DNA from: an uncultured Gammaproteobacteria bacterium
GTDB lineage: Bacteria; Pseudomonadota; Gammaproteobacteria; Magnimaribacterales; Magnimaribacteraceae
Assembly: GCA_913045055.1 (NCBI GenBank)
Contig: CAJWPI010000001.1
Coordinates: 31,299 to 95,298 of the forward strand
Length of the DNA stretch: 64,000 bases
Direction of reading: 5' to 3'
The notes beneath the pieces were generated by a model that had not been told where the DNA came from, did not search any database, and saw nothing but the letters and a program-made list of their open reading frames with translations. Below, piece by piece: positions 16,921 through 26,462 of this stretch; position 1 is the first letter of the stretch, and each line of letters opens with the position of its first letter. Position numbers and translations under genes: made by a program.

Positions 16921-18462
16921 ATGACAACTAAAAGGCAAGAAGACCTATCTCAAGAAGAATTAATTAAACTATCCCTTGCAAGAGGTGAAGGGGAAATCGC
17001 TGCAAATGGTGCGTTGTTGGTTAAAACTGGAAAAAGGACTGGAAGAAGTCCTTTAGATAGGTTTATTGTAAAAGATGCTATTACAGATACAGAAGTAGAT
17101 TGGGGTGATATAAACAGACCTTTTGAAACAGATAAATTTAATAACCTTTGGAAAAAAGTAGAAGAACATTTATCAGGCAAAGAGGTTTTTATATCTAATC
17201 TTCATGTAGGCCAACATGAAGAGCATTATGTTCCCGTAAGGATTAAAACTGAATGGGCCTGGCATAATTTGTTTGGCCGCCAAATGTTTATAAGACCAGA
17301 TAAATTTAATCCTTCAAATAAAGAGCTATGGTCAATTATGAGTGCTCCGGAATTCTTATGTGATCCTGCAAGAGACGGAACTAATAGTGATGGAGCGGTA
17401 ATTATTAATTTTTCAGAAAGGAAGGTTCTTCTTGCAGGGATGCAATATGCTGGTGAAATGAAAAAATCAATGTTTTCAGTGCAAAACTTCCTTTTACCCC
17501 AAAAAGATGTTCTTCCTATGCATTGTGCAGCCAATGCAAGCAACGATGATGGTGATGTTTGCCTATTTTTTGGGTTGTCAGGCACAGGGAAAACTACTCT
17601 CTCTGCTGATCCTGATAGAAATTTAATAGGTGATGATGAACATGGGTGGGGCAAAGGAGCAGTATTTAATTTTGAAGGTGGATGTTACGCAAAATGCATT
17701 AACTTAAGTGAGAAAAATGAACCAGTAATCTGGGAAGCTATAAAACATGGAAGTGTTATGGAGAATGTCATAATTGACAAAAATACTAAAAGCCCAGATT
17801 ACAATGACTCATCCCTTACTGAAAATACAAGAGTTGTTTATCCTAGAGAGCATATTAAAAAGAGGGTAAAAGAAAATGCTGGAGGAGAGCCGAGATCTGT
17901 TATTTTCCTCACTTGTGACCTTTCTGGAGTAATTCCTCCTGTGTCCATACTAAGTAAGGAGGCTGCCGCATATCATTTCCTTAGCGGCTATACAGCGGCA
18001 GTCGGGTCCACTGAAGTTGGTTCAACAGAGGCTTTTAAAACAACCTTCTCAGCTTGCTACGGTGCTCCTTTTTTCCCCAGACCAGCTAAGGTTTATGCTG
18101 AATTGCTTATGAAAAGAATTGAGGCTTTTAAAAGCACAGTCTATCTAGTAAATACAGGATGGACAGGCGGACCATATGGAGTTGGGAGTCGTTTTGATAT
18201 ACCTGTAACGAGAGCAATCATCTCCAAGATTCAATCAGAATCTCTGAAATCAGCAAAGACAGAGAGGATAGAAGGCTTGAATCTAGACGTACCAAGCTCT
18301 ATAAATGGTATCGATGATAAATTACTTAATCCTATTAAGAACTGGAAAAATCCTTCTTCATACGCTGAATATGAAAACAGGTTAATAAAACAATTCGTAG
18401 AAAACTTGTCCAAATTTGACGTTTCTGAAGAGATTGTTAAGGCTGGACCGGCTCTTACATAA
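16921..18462 (+). CDS. pckA: Phosphoenolpyruvate carboxykinase (ATP)
   Basis: Gluconeogenic enzyme converting oxaloacetate and ATP to phosphoenolpyruvate. About 513 residues from ATG 16921. The kinase P-loop is [11 protein letters not shown], the second metal motif is GDDEHGWG, and the PEPCK signature with its basic residues is [11 protein letters not shown]-rich substrate loops ([12 protein letters not shown] near the N-terminus) are intact. An in-frame TTG at 16900 is rejected because a TATAAT at 16892-16897 would start transcription at about 16903. The pathway fits a heterotroph living on acids and amino acids. Confidence 0.95.
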   Translation: MTTKRQEDLSQEELIKLSLARGEGEIAANGALLVKTGKRTGRSPLDRFIVKDAITDTEVDWGDINRPFETDKFNNLWKKVEEHLSGKEVFISNLHVGQHEEHYVPVRIKTEWAWHNLFGRQMFIRPDKFNPSNKELWSIMSAPEFLCDPARDGTNSDGAVIINFSERKVLLAGMQYAGEMKKSMFSVQNFLLPQKDVLPMHCAANASNDDGDVCLFFGLSGTGKTTLSADPDRNLIGDDEHGWGKGAVFNFEGGCYAKCINLSEKNEPVIWEAIKHGSVMENVIIDKNTKSPDYNDSSLTENTRVVYPREHIKKRVKENAGGEPRSVIFLTCDLSGVIPPVSILSKEAAAYHFLSGYTAAVGSTEVGSTEAFKTTFSACYGAPFFPRPAKVYAELLMKRIEAFKSTVYLVNTGWTGGPYGVGSRFDIPVTRAIISKIQSESLKSAKTERIEGLNLDVPSSINGIDDKLLNPIKNWKNPSSYAEYENRLIKQFVENLSKFDVSEEIVKAGPALT

Positions 18463-18476
18463 TCTTAACTAAAATC

Positions 18477-20042
18477 ATGCCTTTTAACTTTGAGGATCTC
18501 AAAGACTCGGGTGCCTTAGAAGATCTAAAATCTATTAGAAGAGGAATAGAAAAGGAAAGTTTAAGGATAGACTCTCTGGGGTCAATATCTACACAAGAAC
18601 ATCCTAAAGCTCTTGGCTCTGCACTTACAAATTCATTTGTTACAACTGATTTCTCTGAGGCCTTATTAGAGCTAGTAACTCCCACATTTATAGAGGTCAA
18701 AGAGTGCATAGATTTCTTAGAACAAATTCATGTCTTTGTGCACAGGTCGATAGGAGACGAGTTGCTTTGGCCTTTGAGTATGCCTTGTCCTGTAGATTCT
18801 GAAGAAGAAATTCCTATAGGCTATTATGGAACTTCGAATTCTGGTCTTATGAAACGAGCCTATAGAGAAGGGCTTGCACAAAGATATGGCAGAAAAATGC
18901 AAGCAATAGCCGGCATACATTATAACTTTTCTTTTCCAAATAGCTTTTTTAAGAAAATAATCCAGCACAAAAAAAGGCGAGAAAGCTTGAAAGATATTAA
19001 AAACCAATCTTACCTTGGCTTAGCGCGTAATTTTAAAAGAATGGAGTGGCTTTATTTTCTTCTTTTTGGTGCTTCGCCTGTAATACCAGAAAATTTTACA
19101 GGCAAAAAATTGGACAATTTCAAGAATTTAAACTACGGAGGGTCTTATAAAACTTTTGCGACTTCTTTGCGCATGGGAAGCTTGGGATATATCAGTGAAG
19201 TGCAAGATGATTTAAATATTTCAATGAACTCCCTAGAGGAGTATTGCAGAGATTTAAGAATTGCTCTATCAAAAAAACACCATGTTTATGAGAAGATTGG
19301 TGAATTTGATTCTGACAGGAGAATACAACTAAATAGCTCTGTGATACAGATAGAAAATGAATATTACAACACGATACGACCTAAGCGTATATGCCCCCCT
19401 GGTAAAAGACCCATTAATATCTTGAAGCAGGACGGCATAGACTATTTGGAACTAAGATGTGTAGATTTAGACCCCTTTTGTCCTATAGGAATAAATGCAG
19501 AACAAATAAACTTTCTAGATATTTTCTTGATTTTCTGTTTATTAAAACCAAGCCCTCCTCTTACAAAAGACGAGATGAGCCATCTCAAGACAAACCATGA
19601 AAAAATTATAAACTCAGGCAGAGATCCGAAATTAACATTGTTTTATGAGGGCAAGGAATTGCAGGTTCAAAAAGCTGCTGAACTCTTACTAGATGAAATA
19701 AAGGAGGTTTGTTTAATAGTAGAAAGCTTTATTCTACAAAAAGATGATTCAAGTTCCTGGCAAGAATCTATAAAGCTTCAAAAAAATAAAGTAAAAGACT
19801 TTGGTAAAACTCCAAGTCATAAATTAATATCTAAGTTAGAAAAAGATAAAATCTCATATACTGAATTAGGTGTAACTATAGCTTCAGAAAATAAAAGTTT
19901 TTTTAAGAATTGCAAAGATAGATCTATAAAAACATTAGAAGAAGAGGCTATTGTCTCCAACATAAAACAAAAAAAACTAGAAACTAGTCAAGAAAAGTCT
20001 TTTGAGGAATATCTAGATAACTTTCTGGGACAGGTTTCGTAA
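18477..20042 (+). CDS. gshA: Glutamate-cysteine ligase, E. coli type
   Basis: First enzyme of glutathione synthesis, ATP-dependent. It has 521 residues (E. coli 518). The N-terminal RRGIEKESLRID, TDFSEALLELVTP near 60-72 and AGIHYNFSFP near 142-151 are class I GshA signatures. LELRCVDLDPFCPIGI near 323-338 is the late conserved block. There is no fused GshB domain, so a separate gshB must lie elsewhere. It begins 14 bases after pckA, without a visible terminator between them. Confidence 0.94.
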   Translation: MPFNFEDLKDSGALEDLKSIRRGIEKESLRIDSLGSISTQEHPKALGSALTNSFVTTDFSEALLELVTPTFIEVKECIDFLEQIHVFVHRSIGDELLWPLSMPCPVDSEEEIPIGYYGTSNSGLMKRAYREGLAQRYGRKMQAIAGIHYNFSFPNSFFKKIIQHKKRRESLKDIKNQSYLGLARNFKRMEWLYFLLFGASPVIPENFTGKKLDNFKNLNYGGSYKTFATSLRMGSLGYISEVQDDLNISMNSLEEYCRDLRIALSKKHHVYEKIGEFDSDRRIQLNSSVIQIENEYYNTIRPKRICPPGKRPINILKQDGIDYLELRCVDLDPFCPIGINAEQINFLDIFLIFCLLKPSPPLTKDEMSHLKTNHEKIINSGRDPKLTLFYEGKELQVQKAAELLLDEIKEVCLIVESFILQKDDSSSWQESIKLQKNKVKDFGKTPSHKLISKLEKDKISYTELGVTIASENKSFFKNCKDRSIKTLEEEAIVSNIKQKKLETSQEKSFEEYLDNFLGQVS

Positions 20043-20094
20043 TCATATTTAAAGTGTTAGTTACTTTTTATAGAATTAGACACAGGAGAAAGAA

Positions 20095-21084
20095 ATGAAA
20101 GCATTTGTTTGTAAAGAGTTTGGACCAATAAGTTCTCATAAAGTTGAAGATGTGCCAGAACCAGAGGCTGGTGATGGGCAGGTCATTGTAGACATTAAAG
20201 CTACAGGAATAAGTTTTCCTGATGTATTAATCATTCAGGGGCTTTACCAGTTTAAACCGCCCTTTCCTTTTAGTCCCGGAAGTGAAATAGCCGGAATTGT
20301 TTCTTCAGTAGGAAAGGGTATTAACAAATTTAAACCCGGGGATAAGGTTATGGGAAGTGTTGGTTCTGGTGGTTTAGTTGAGAGAGGAGCTTTTTTTGAA
20401 ACTCAACTTATGCCTTTACCTGAATCAATGGACTTCCAAACTGCAGCTGGTTTTCCATTAAACTATGGAACTTCTTTTCATGCCCTAAAACAAAGGGGTC
20501 AGCTTAAACCAAATGAAACGATATTAATATTAGGAGCAGGAGGGGGTTTGGGTGTAAGTGCCATCCATATAGCAAAAGCTATGGGGGCTAAGGTTATAGC
20601 GGGTGCCTCATCTGAAGAAAAAACAGAACTTTGTAAAAGAGAGGGTGCTGATCATGCCATTCTCTATCCTAGAGAGATGGACAGAGAACAACAAAAGAAA
20701 TTTTCAGAAAGTATAAAAGAAATCTCAGAAGGAGGGGTCGACATAGTATATGACATAGTTGGGGGAGACTATGCCGAACCTGCTTTAAGAGCCATAAAAA
20801 GGCATGGTAAATATCTAGTTATAGGCTTTACGGCAGGTATTCCTAAGATGCCCCTTAATTTAGCTCTTCTCAAAGAGTGTCAAATTGTAGGTGTATTTTG
20901 GGGCCAATTTGCTGGACTAGATTCAGATTTAAATGCCAAGAACTTTGGAGAGCTTTTTAAAATGCATTCAGAGGGGAAAATAAAACCCTTTGTAAGCAAA
21001 GCCTTTCCTCTTGAAGAAGCAGCCAATGCAATTACAACTTTGGCTGATAGAAAGGTATTAGGCAAAGTGGTTGTAACAATGTAA
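20095..21084 (+). CDS. Zinc-free quinone oxidoreductase (MDR family)
   Basis: A 329-residue NADPH-dependent medium-chain dehydrogenase/reductase. It has a GroES-like N-domain (GTGISFPDVLIIQG-like ATGISFPDV near 37-45; SPGSEIAGIV near 61-70) and a Rossmann domain with LGAGGGLGVSAIHIAKAMGAKVI near 147-169. The structural and catalytic zinc cysteines of alcohol dehydrogenases are absent, so it is of the quinone oxidoreductase/enoyl reductase type. A strong AGGAGA ribosome-binding site precedes ATG 20095. Its 3' end faces the convergent DUF2237 gene. Confidence 0.88.
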   Translation: MKAFVCKEFGPISSHKVEDVPEPEAGDGQVIVDIKATGISFPDVLIIQGLYQFKPPFPFSPGSEIAGIVSSVGKGINKFKPGDKVMGSVGSGGLVERGAFFETQLMPLPESMDFQTAAGFPLNYGTSFHALKQRGQLKPNETILILGAGGGLGVSAIHIAKAMGAKVIAGASSEEKTELCKREGADHAILYPREMDREQQKKFSESIKEISEGGVDIVYDIVGGDYAEPALRAIKRHGKYLVIGFTAGIPKMPLNLALLKECQIVGVFWGQFAGLDSDLNAKNFGELFKMHSEGKIKPFVSKAFPLEEAANAITTLADRKVLGKVVVTM

Positions 21085-21140
21085 TGAGAACAATGGATTG
21101 ATAAGAATATTTTCTTAAGCTCTACGGTTCTGCCTATGAC

Positions 21141-21512
21141 CTAGTTCAGGTCTATGGAATGCTTTTTTAAAATCTCCAAAGGTATTATGTCTAGAGTTTT
21201 AATATTAGTTTTTTTAATAAATATTTTAGGAGCCATATTAACTGCATATGCTTCTGCCCATCTTTCAGCACACAAGCACCAGCTGTTTCCTGGTTTGAGT
21301 CCAGGAAAGCCAAATTCAGGCTTAGGTGTGCTTAAATCATTTCCTTTTAATTTAGAAAATTCCAAAAACTCATCAGTCATTTTTACACAAACTGTATGGA
21401 CGCCTAAATCCCTTTCATCAGTGTGACAAAAACCATCTCTGAAAAAGCCTGTTATTGGATTTTCGCAGCAAGACTCTATTTCTTCCCCTAGCACATTCAA
21501 CTGCCTTTCCAT
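21141..21512 (-). CDS. DUF2237 family protein
   Basis: A 123-residue protein with clear DUF2237 blocks: LNVLGEEIESCCENPITGF near the start, RDGFCHTDERDLGVHTVC, and EFGFPGLKPGNSWCLCAERW. Several conserved cysteines and the LKPG...WCLC segment suggest metal or redox chemistry, but no function is established. I start it at ATG 21512, which has an excellent AAGGGGAGG ribosome-binding site inside the end of the SCO1 gene; the longer open frame from 21638 overlaps SCO1 and is not used. Last gene of the cytochrome oxidase run. Confidence 0.86.
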   Translation of the reverse strand: MERQLNVLGEEIESCCENPITGFFRDGFCHTDERDLGVHTVCVKMTDEFLEFSKLKGNDLSTPKPEFGFPGLKPGNSWCLCAERWAEAYAVNMAPKIFIKKTNIKTLDIIPLEILKKHSIDLN

Positions 21513-21513
21513 A

Positions 21514-22152
21514 TCAACCTCCCCTTGATAGCAATTCTCTAATTGAAACCTTAATGTTTCCTTCTTTGTGTGGTGTCCTAAAAAAACCTGAATATTTACC
21601 TTCTGGATCAACAAGAACAAGACTTCCAGTGTGCTCAACCGTATAAAAGTCTTCAGAACTTTTGCTTACTGGGTTAAAGGGGGCGTTTACTCTTGTAGCA
21701 AAATTATAGATTTGATCTAAAGGTCCAGTTAGGCCTATAAAGTTATTACTAAAATTTTTTAAATATACATTTAATTTATCAGGAGTGTCTCTATCTGGAT
21801 CTACCGTAACCATAAAAAACCTAATATTCTTTTTCATATCAGCTTCTATCTCTTTCTCAATATTTGACAACATTCTCATGGTAATCGGGCATATATCAGG
21901 ACAGTATGTAAATCCAAAAAATATTAAGTTCCACTTTCCTTTGAAATCTTGAGGTGTAAATATCTCGCTTTGATTGTCTTGCAGTTTAAATGCACCTAAC
22001 TCTCTTCCTGGTTCTATAAGATAAAGTCCTAATGATTTCAATTCCTCATTACTTAGGGGTAGGCTCGTTGTCATTTTATTTACATATAAAAATAGAGAGA
22101 TGGCTATCACTACCAAACAGCTTACGATCGTCCATCTAAATCTTGTCTTCAT
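21514..22152 (-). CDS. SCO1/SenC copper chaperone for cytochrome oxidase
   Basis: Membrane-anchored thioredoxin-fold protein that delivers copper to the CuA site of subunit II. It has 212 residues: one N-terminal membrane segment (about 8-25), then the copper-binding C84-x3-C88 in FTYCPDICP and the ligand H174 in VEHTGSL. Key residues are intact. The start overlaps the stop of the heme O synthase gene by 4 bases, and DUF2237 follows with one base between stop and start. Confidence 0.93.
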   Translation of the reverse strand: MKTRFRWTIVSCLVVIAISLFLYVNKMTTSLPLSNEELKSLGLYLIEPGRELGAFKLQDNQSEIFTPQDFKGKWNLIFFGFTYCPDICPITMRMLSNIEKEIEADMKKNIRFFMVTVDPDRDTPDKLNVYLKNFSNNFIGLTGPLDQIYNFATRVNAPFNPVSKSSEDFYTVEHTGSLVLVDPEGKYSGFFRTPHKEGNIKVSIRELLSRGG

Positions 22153-23021
22153 AAAGCCAAAAAATTATCTACTAACATTGCAGAAAATAGCAAACCTAAA
22201 TACCAAATAGAAAAGACAAAAGTAGAAATAGCCTTAGAATTTTCTTTGTCGTTATATAAATTTATAGAATAAAAGAGAAAAACTAGACCTAGTGCAGTAG
22301 CACAAATCAAATAAATAACTCCAAACATTCCGGTAGAAAAAGGAAGAAGGGTGGAAACAATCAAAAGAATCGTATAAAGCAATATGTGTTGTTTTGTAAA
22401 ATCAATGCCCTTTTGAACTGGCAACATTGGGACTCCAGCTTGCTTATAGTCTTCTATCCTGTGTATTGCCAGAGACCAAAAATGAGGAGGAGTCCAGACT
22501 AAAATAATCAAAACTAAGAGCAATGCGTTTGGATCAACAGAATTAGTTATTGCAGTCCAGCCCAAAAGAGGGGGCATAGCACCGGCTAGCCCACCTATAA
22601 CTATGTTTTGGCTAGTTAAAAACTTTAAGTACTTTGTGTAAATAAAGGCATAAAAAAGAAAGGTCAATGAGGTTAGTGTCCAGGTTAGTAAATTGGTAAA
22701 GTACAAAAGAAAAAAAGAGCCTGTTGTATAAAGAACAAACGAAAAGAAATATGCTTGCTTTGTCGAAATATAGCCTTTAACTATTGGCCTAGAGGAAGTT
22801 CTTTCCATCAAAGAATCAAGTTTGATATCAAAAATATGATTAAGAACAGCAGAGGAAGCTGCTAATAAACTTACTCCTGTGAGGCCAAAAAGAAAAACAT
22901 TCAGGGGAGGGCTGAAGTTAGAAGCCAGTAACATGCCGCTAATACATGAAACAAAAAGTAGGGCCTGCACTCCGGGTTTCGTGAGTTCAAGATAATTTCT
23001 CCAAACAGAGTTTCTGTTCAT
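22149..23021 (-). CDS. cyoE: Protoheme IX farnesyltransferase (heme O synthase)
   Basis: Membrane prenyltransferase of the UbiA superfamily that farnesylates heme B to heme O. It has 290 residues with about eight or nine membrane segments. The first Asp-rich motif is NHIFDIKLDSLMERTSSRPI near 66-85 (a standard CtaB block). A later conserved region has LLGWTAITN and WTPPHFWSLAIHRIEDYKQAGVPMLP. It pairs with the heme A synthase just upstream, so the terminal oxidase here uses heme A. Also called ctaB or cox10. Confidence 0.95.
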   Translation of the reverse strand: MNRNSVWRNYLELTKPGVQALLFVSCISGMLLASNFSPPLNVFLFGLTGVSLLAASSAVLNHIFDIKLDSLMERTSSRPIVKGYISTKQAYFFSFVLYTTGSFFLLYFTNLLTWTLTSLTFLFYAFIYTKYLKFLTSQNIVIGGLAGAMPPLLGWTAITNSVDPNALLLVLIILVWTPPHFWSLAIHRIEDYKQAGVPMLPVQKGIDFTKQHILLYTILLIVSTLLPFSTGMFGVIYLICATALGLVFLFYSINLYNDKENSKAISTFVFSIWYLGLLFSAMLVDNFLAL

Positions 23022-23035
23022 TTCAGTCGTTTTTT

Positions 23036-24007
23036 TTAATATCTCAACCTTAAAATAATTAAGCTAGTAACTAATACAAAGCCTCCTAGGTTGTGAGCTA
23101 CTGCTACAACAAGAGGAAGTGCAAAGATTATATTAGATAAACCTAGAAGTATCTGTAGTAATAAAAGTATGAGCAATAAAAAAGTAATTTTTCTATACCC
23201 CTCTTTATATAAAGTCCAACTTAAAAAGATAATTAAAGCCGAGACAAAAATTGCCCCAAACCTGTGAGATAAATGAATAGCGGTTCTGCTTTCTAAATCC
23301 ATTTGCCCTCCTAAATAATTAGGACCAATTTCTTGGAATAAATTAAACCCTCCCAAAAAGTTTGTTTCAGGAAAAATATGACCCTGACATAAGGGAAAGT
23401 CTGAACAAGCAAAAGAGGCATAATTTGTGCTCATCCAAGCACCAAGAAATATTTGGATTGTTACTAATAAGGTGGAAATTGAGATTATTCTTTTTGTATA
23501 CGAAGAAAAGTTCCACTCAGGCCTGTTGTCTTCATCTAGCAACTTGAAATAAAGCAACCATATTATTGAAGCAGTTAAGAAGCCTAACAATAAATGTGCG
23601 GTAACTATTTGTGGCCACAGCTTTAGGCTTACCGTCAAATATCCAAAAAACCCCTGAAGCAAAACCCATAAAACTAAAAATAAGGATAATTTTTTTATAG
23701 AGCTTGATACGCTTTTTTCTCTATGAGCTAACAGGGATATGCATAGTATTAAAAAGCCTAAAGTAGCTGCGAAGTACCTATGTACTACTTCGGGTATAGC
23801 TTTTGCTAACTCATATGGGCTTCCTGGGAACCTAGAATTAGCTACATCAATTTCTTCGGGACTGGTAGGAATTGTTACAAATCCATAACAACCAGGCCAG
23901 TCTGGACACCCTAAGCCTGCGTCTGCCAGTCTTGTCCAGGCACCAAGACCAATAACTATTAATCCCAAACAGCCTGAAAAAAATGTTATTACTCTAAGAA
24001 ACACCAT
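23036..24007 (-). CDS. ctaA: Heme A synthase (COX15/CtaA)
   Basis: Converts heme O to heme A. It has 323 residues with eight predicted membrane segments. The conserved heme-ligating histidines lie in the EVVHRYFAATLGF, TAHLLLGF, HLSHRFGAIF and VAHNLGGF segments. The opening GAWTRLADAGLGCPDWPGCYG is the family hallmark with its cysteine pair. It sits 14 bases upstream of the heme O synthase, giving the order needed for aa3 cofactor supply. Confidence 0.95.
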   Translation of the reverse strand: MVFLRVITFFSGCLGLIVIGLGAWTRLADAGLGCPDWPGCYGFVTIPTSPEEIDVANSRFPGSPYELAKAIPEVVHRYFAATLGFLILCISLLAHREKSVSSSIKKLSLFLVLWVLLQGFFGYLTVSLKLWPQIVTAHLLLGFLTASIIWLLYFKLLDEDNRPEWNFSSYTKRIISISTLLVTIQIFLGAWMSTNYASFACSDFPLCQGHIFPETNFLGGFNLFQEIGPNYLGGQMDLESRTAIHLSHRFGAIFVSALIIFLSWTLYKEGYRKITFLLLILLLLQILLGLSNIIFALPLVVAVAHNLGGFVLVTSLIILRLRY

Positions 24008-24010
24008 CTA

Positions 24011-24577
24011 TTAACCAATCTTAGAGTTTTTCAATACTTTTTTAAGGTCTTCTAAAAGCTCTCCCCCAGGAAGTCCTGGAGAATAAAGCAATATGCCGTT
24101 TCCTAACGGATCAAATAATATGTAAGAGTCTTTATTTTCTTTACTAAGCACTTTTATGGGAATGTTTTTTTTATCTATTTTATGAATCTTCATCCTTGGG
24201 TGTTCTTTTGACAGTTGTTTTTTTTCTTCTTCTGAAAGCTCATAAGAACTTACAACCAACAAAGCTCTAGATACCCTTAGATAGTCTCTGCTAAGCCTAA
24301 TCCTGACTTGCCTAGATTTGTATAAAGCTTCCCAACAGGTCTCTTGACAGCTGCTGCTTAAGAAATGGACTACCGTCCATTTTCCTGAATAAGCTTCAAT
24401 TTCATTTAATTTTAAATCTGAAAAAGATAAAGGAGGGTCAATTAGACTGCCATTGTTTGTTCGCCCTTCTGGAGAGTACCCAATATAAAAAGAAAAAGTA
24501 CTTGCCAGCAAAACTATAAAGGGAATTAGAAAAATTATCCCGGCTTTGTACCTCTGTGTTTTTGGTTTTTCTATCAT
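24011..24577 (-). CDS. Single-pass membrane protein of the cox locus, SCO/thioredoxin-like
   Basis: A 188-residue protein with one membrane segment (about 12-32) and a soluble domain beginning near residue 60. The segment KWTVVHFLSSSCQETCWEAL places two cysteines (CxxxC) where SCO-type and thioredoxin-like proteins have theirs. The same position, between SURF1 and heme A synthase, holds a small conserved membrane protein in Pseudomonas-type cox clusters. I start it at ATG 24577, which overlaps the SURF1 stop (TAATG); the longer frame from 24697 would lie inside SURF1. Likely an oxidase assembly factor (inference). Confidence 0.75.
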   Translation of the reverse strand: MIEKPKTQRYKAGIIFLIPFIVLLASTFSFYIGYSPEGRTNNGSLIDPPLSFSDLKLNEIEAYSGKWTVVHFLSSSCQETCWEALYKSRQVRIRLSRDYLRVSRALLVVSSYELSEEEKKQLSKEHPRMKIHKIDKKNIPIKVLSKENKDSYILFDPLGNGILLYSPGLPGGELLEDLKKVLKNSKIG

Positions 24578-25284
24578 TATTTTTTTGCCTGCTTGATTCC
24601 AAAATAGATATATAAATATAAAAGAACTATGGCCAACCCAAACCATTGAACTGCGTAACCCCAGTGTCTTTGTGCTTGCATTTCTAAAGGGGCCCAAATT
24701 GGTTCAAAAGACCCAACAGAAGCAGCTGAAAGCTGGATTACCATCTTTTCTAATCCCGTATTGTTTTCTAATATTTGTAATGCTTTTTGGTGGGTTAGCT
24801 CCTGAACTACAATTGGGAAAGCTTTTGTTTCTTGCTTATTTTTAAGGTCTAAGCCATATTTTGTAAAAGGAGATAAGATTCCTTCTATTAGAAAAACGCG
24901 CTCAAAAAAATCCACTTCGATTTCTTCAAAACTGTTAGTCCAACCCCTGTTAATTAAATATACCTTTCCGCTTTCAGCTAAAAAGGGAGTAAAGACTTCA
25001 AAGCCTCTTTTTTTTCTATACATCCGATTGTCTAATAAAAAAGATTTATCAATATACTTACCCTTTAGCAGTATGTTTCTGTACTTTAGTCTTTCTAAAC
25101 TACCACCATCTAGTTGTTGTTCGTTTAATGGGCTCAGCGTTTTATTTTCTTCATAAACTTCCCAAATAGCTTGCTTTTCAAAACCCCTTGTTGTTTGCCA
25201 ATATGTTAAATAAATAAGGATAGGCAAAAAGAACAAAACAAAGCTTGTCATTAAGATTCCTGGCTTAAATTTATTCTGTAGCAA
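24577..25284 (-). CDS. SURF1 family cytochrome oxidase assembly protein
   Basis: A 235-residue membrane protein with membrane segments at each end (about 12-29 and 212-230) and the SURF1 core between: GFEVFTPFLAESGKVYLINRGW near 98-119 and LEMQAQRHWGYAVQWFGLA near 198-216. SURF1 supports heme a3 insertion into subunit I. It is separated from cox3 by a small divergent gene on the other strand and is translationally linked to the following membrane protein gene. Confidence 0.92.
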   Translation of the reverse strand: MLQNKFKPGILMTSFVLFFLPILIYLTYWQTTRGFEKQAIWEVYEENKTLSPLNEQQLDGGSLERLKYRNILLKGKYIDKSFLLDNRMYRKKRGFEVFTPFLAESGKVYLINRGWTNSFEEIEVDFFERVFLIEGILSPFTKYGLDLKNKQETKAFPIVVQELTHQKALQILENNTGLEKMVIQLSAASVGSFEPIWAPLEMQAQRHWGYAVQWFGLAIVLLYLYIYFGIKQAKK

Positions 25285-25329
25285 TTTTTTCTCTTTAAAT
25301 ATTAATCCCTGTATACTTCAACTTCTTTT

Positions 25330-25527
25330 ATGATCAAGTATTTTATACTTTTCTTAATTATAGCGATGCTCCTAAGTTTGTTTAGTGGAGCTTTCTTCTT
25401 AATCAAAGATAAGGGCAAAACAAAAAGAACTGCTTACAGCCTCGGACTCAGGGTTTCTATAGCAGTAGTTCTTTTTGCAACTTTAGTTTATGGATTCCTA
25501 ACAGGACAAATAGGTCCAGAAAGTTGA
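25330..25527 (+). CDS. DUF2909 twin-transmembrane protein
   Basis: A 65-residue protein with two membrane segments (about 3-24 and 40-60) joined by a basic loop KDKGKTKRTAYSLGLR. It lies on the opposite strand inside the cox cluster, between cox3 and SURF1, exactly where Pseudomonas-type clusters carry the divergent DUF2909 gene. No function is established; conservation of position implies a role in oxidase assembly (inference). It ends one base before the cox3 stop. Confidence 0.82.
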   Translation: MIKYFILFLIIAMLLSLFSGAFFLIKDKGKTKRTAYSLGLRVSIAVVLFATLVYGFLTGQIGPES

Positions 25528-25528
25528 T

Positions 25529-26452
25529 TTACATCACATACACAAAAGCTACCAAACAAATCCAAACCACATCCACAAAGTGCCAATACCACGACCCCGC
25601 TTCAAAGCCAAATTGGTCCTCATGACTGAAATGGCCTTTTAATCCCCTTATAAGCATAATTGTTAAAATTATTGCTCCTAAGCACACATGAAAGCCGTGG
25701 AAGCCGGTTAACATAAAAAATGTAGTTCCATAAACACCAGTTTTAAGGGTTAGTCCCATATGGGTATAGGCCTCATAATATTCAAAGGCTTGCAAAGCAA
25801 CGAAGGCATAACCGAGTATCAATGTTATCCCCAGCCATAAATTAAACTGTTTTCTATTTCCGTTCTTTAAACCTATATGTGCAATATGCACAGTAACGCT
25901 CGATGTAAGAAGAAGGACGGTGTTGTAGAGAGGTATCCACCCTAAAACACCTGCAAGTCCACCTTTTGAATAGGCAGTGCTAAGAGACATTTCTTTATCG
26001 GGCCCAGGAAAAATGGCCTGATCGGGGGTTACCATTAGTGGCCAATGGGCTTCAAAGCCCGGCCATAAAATATTTGATATGCCTTTTTCGCCCTCTCCCC
26101 CCAACCAAGGCACTGCAAACATTCTTATGTATCCCAGGGCTAAAAAGAAAGCAAAGAAAAACATTACTTCTGAAAATATAAACCAAGCCATACCATAATA
26201 GTATGAGTTGTTCAGCATAGGATTATTCAGCCCCTCGTTATTTTCTTTAATTACTTCCGAAAACCAGAAAAACATTGTTGTCCACATCATTAAAAAACCA
26301 GCGAGCAAAACTAGATAAGAATTATCACCTAAAGGACCCAGCTCAGGCTTTACTGTTATAGAGGCTCCAATAATCATGGTAAGCATAGTCACTGCCATTG
26401 CAAAAGGCAGCTTGCTTGATTCTGGGACGTAATATGGTTGCGGACTTGACAT
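25529..26452 (-). CDS. ctaE: Cytochrome c oxidase subunit III
   Basis: A 307-residue seven-helix subunit of the aa3 oxidase. Conserved blocks: MMWTTMFFWFSEVIKE near 54-69, FIFSEVMFFFAFF near 91-103 with the lipid-binding and D-channel Glu, and a long C-terminal block FMLTGFHGFHVCLGA...WYWHFVDVVWICLVAFVYVM. There is a loop insertion (about 112-150) with the segment PWLGGEGEKG. It follows the cox11 gene by 10 bases. Confidence 0.96.
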   Translation of the reverse strand: MSSPQPYYVPESSKLPFAMAVTMLTMIIGASITVKPELGPLGDNSYLVLLAGFLMMWTTMFFWFSEVIKENNEGLNNPMLNNSYYYGMAWFIFSEVMFFFAFFLALGYIRMFAVPWLGGEGEKGISNILWPGFEAHWPLMVTPDQAIFPGPDKEMSLSTAYSKGGLAGVLGWIPLYNTVLLLTSSVTVHIAHIGLKNGNRKQFNLWLGITLILGYAFVALQAFEYYEAYTHMGLTLKTGVYGTTFFMLTGFHGFHVCLGAIILTIMLIRGLKGHFSHEDQFGFEAGSWYWHFVDVVWICLVAFVYVM

Positions 26453-26462
26453 CTTAAATCTC

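Noticed and set aside
21100..21118. AAGAATATTTTCTT hairpin between the quinone oxidoreductase and DUF2237 genes
   Set aside because: Only five pairs of A/T, no convincing T-run; too weak to call a terminator.
21513..21638. Longer DUF2237 frame overlapping SCO1
   Set aside because: ATG 21512 has a strong ribosome-binding site and matches the family start; the extension is SCO1 coding sequence in another frame.
24578..24697. Longer frame for the membrane protein after SURF1
   Set aside because: It lies wholly inside SURF1; the TAATG junction gives a natural start at 24577.
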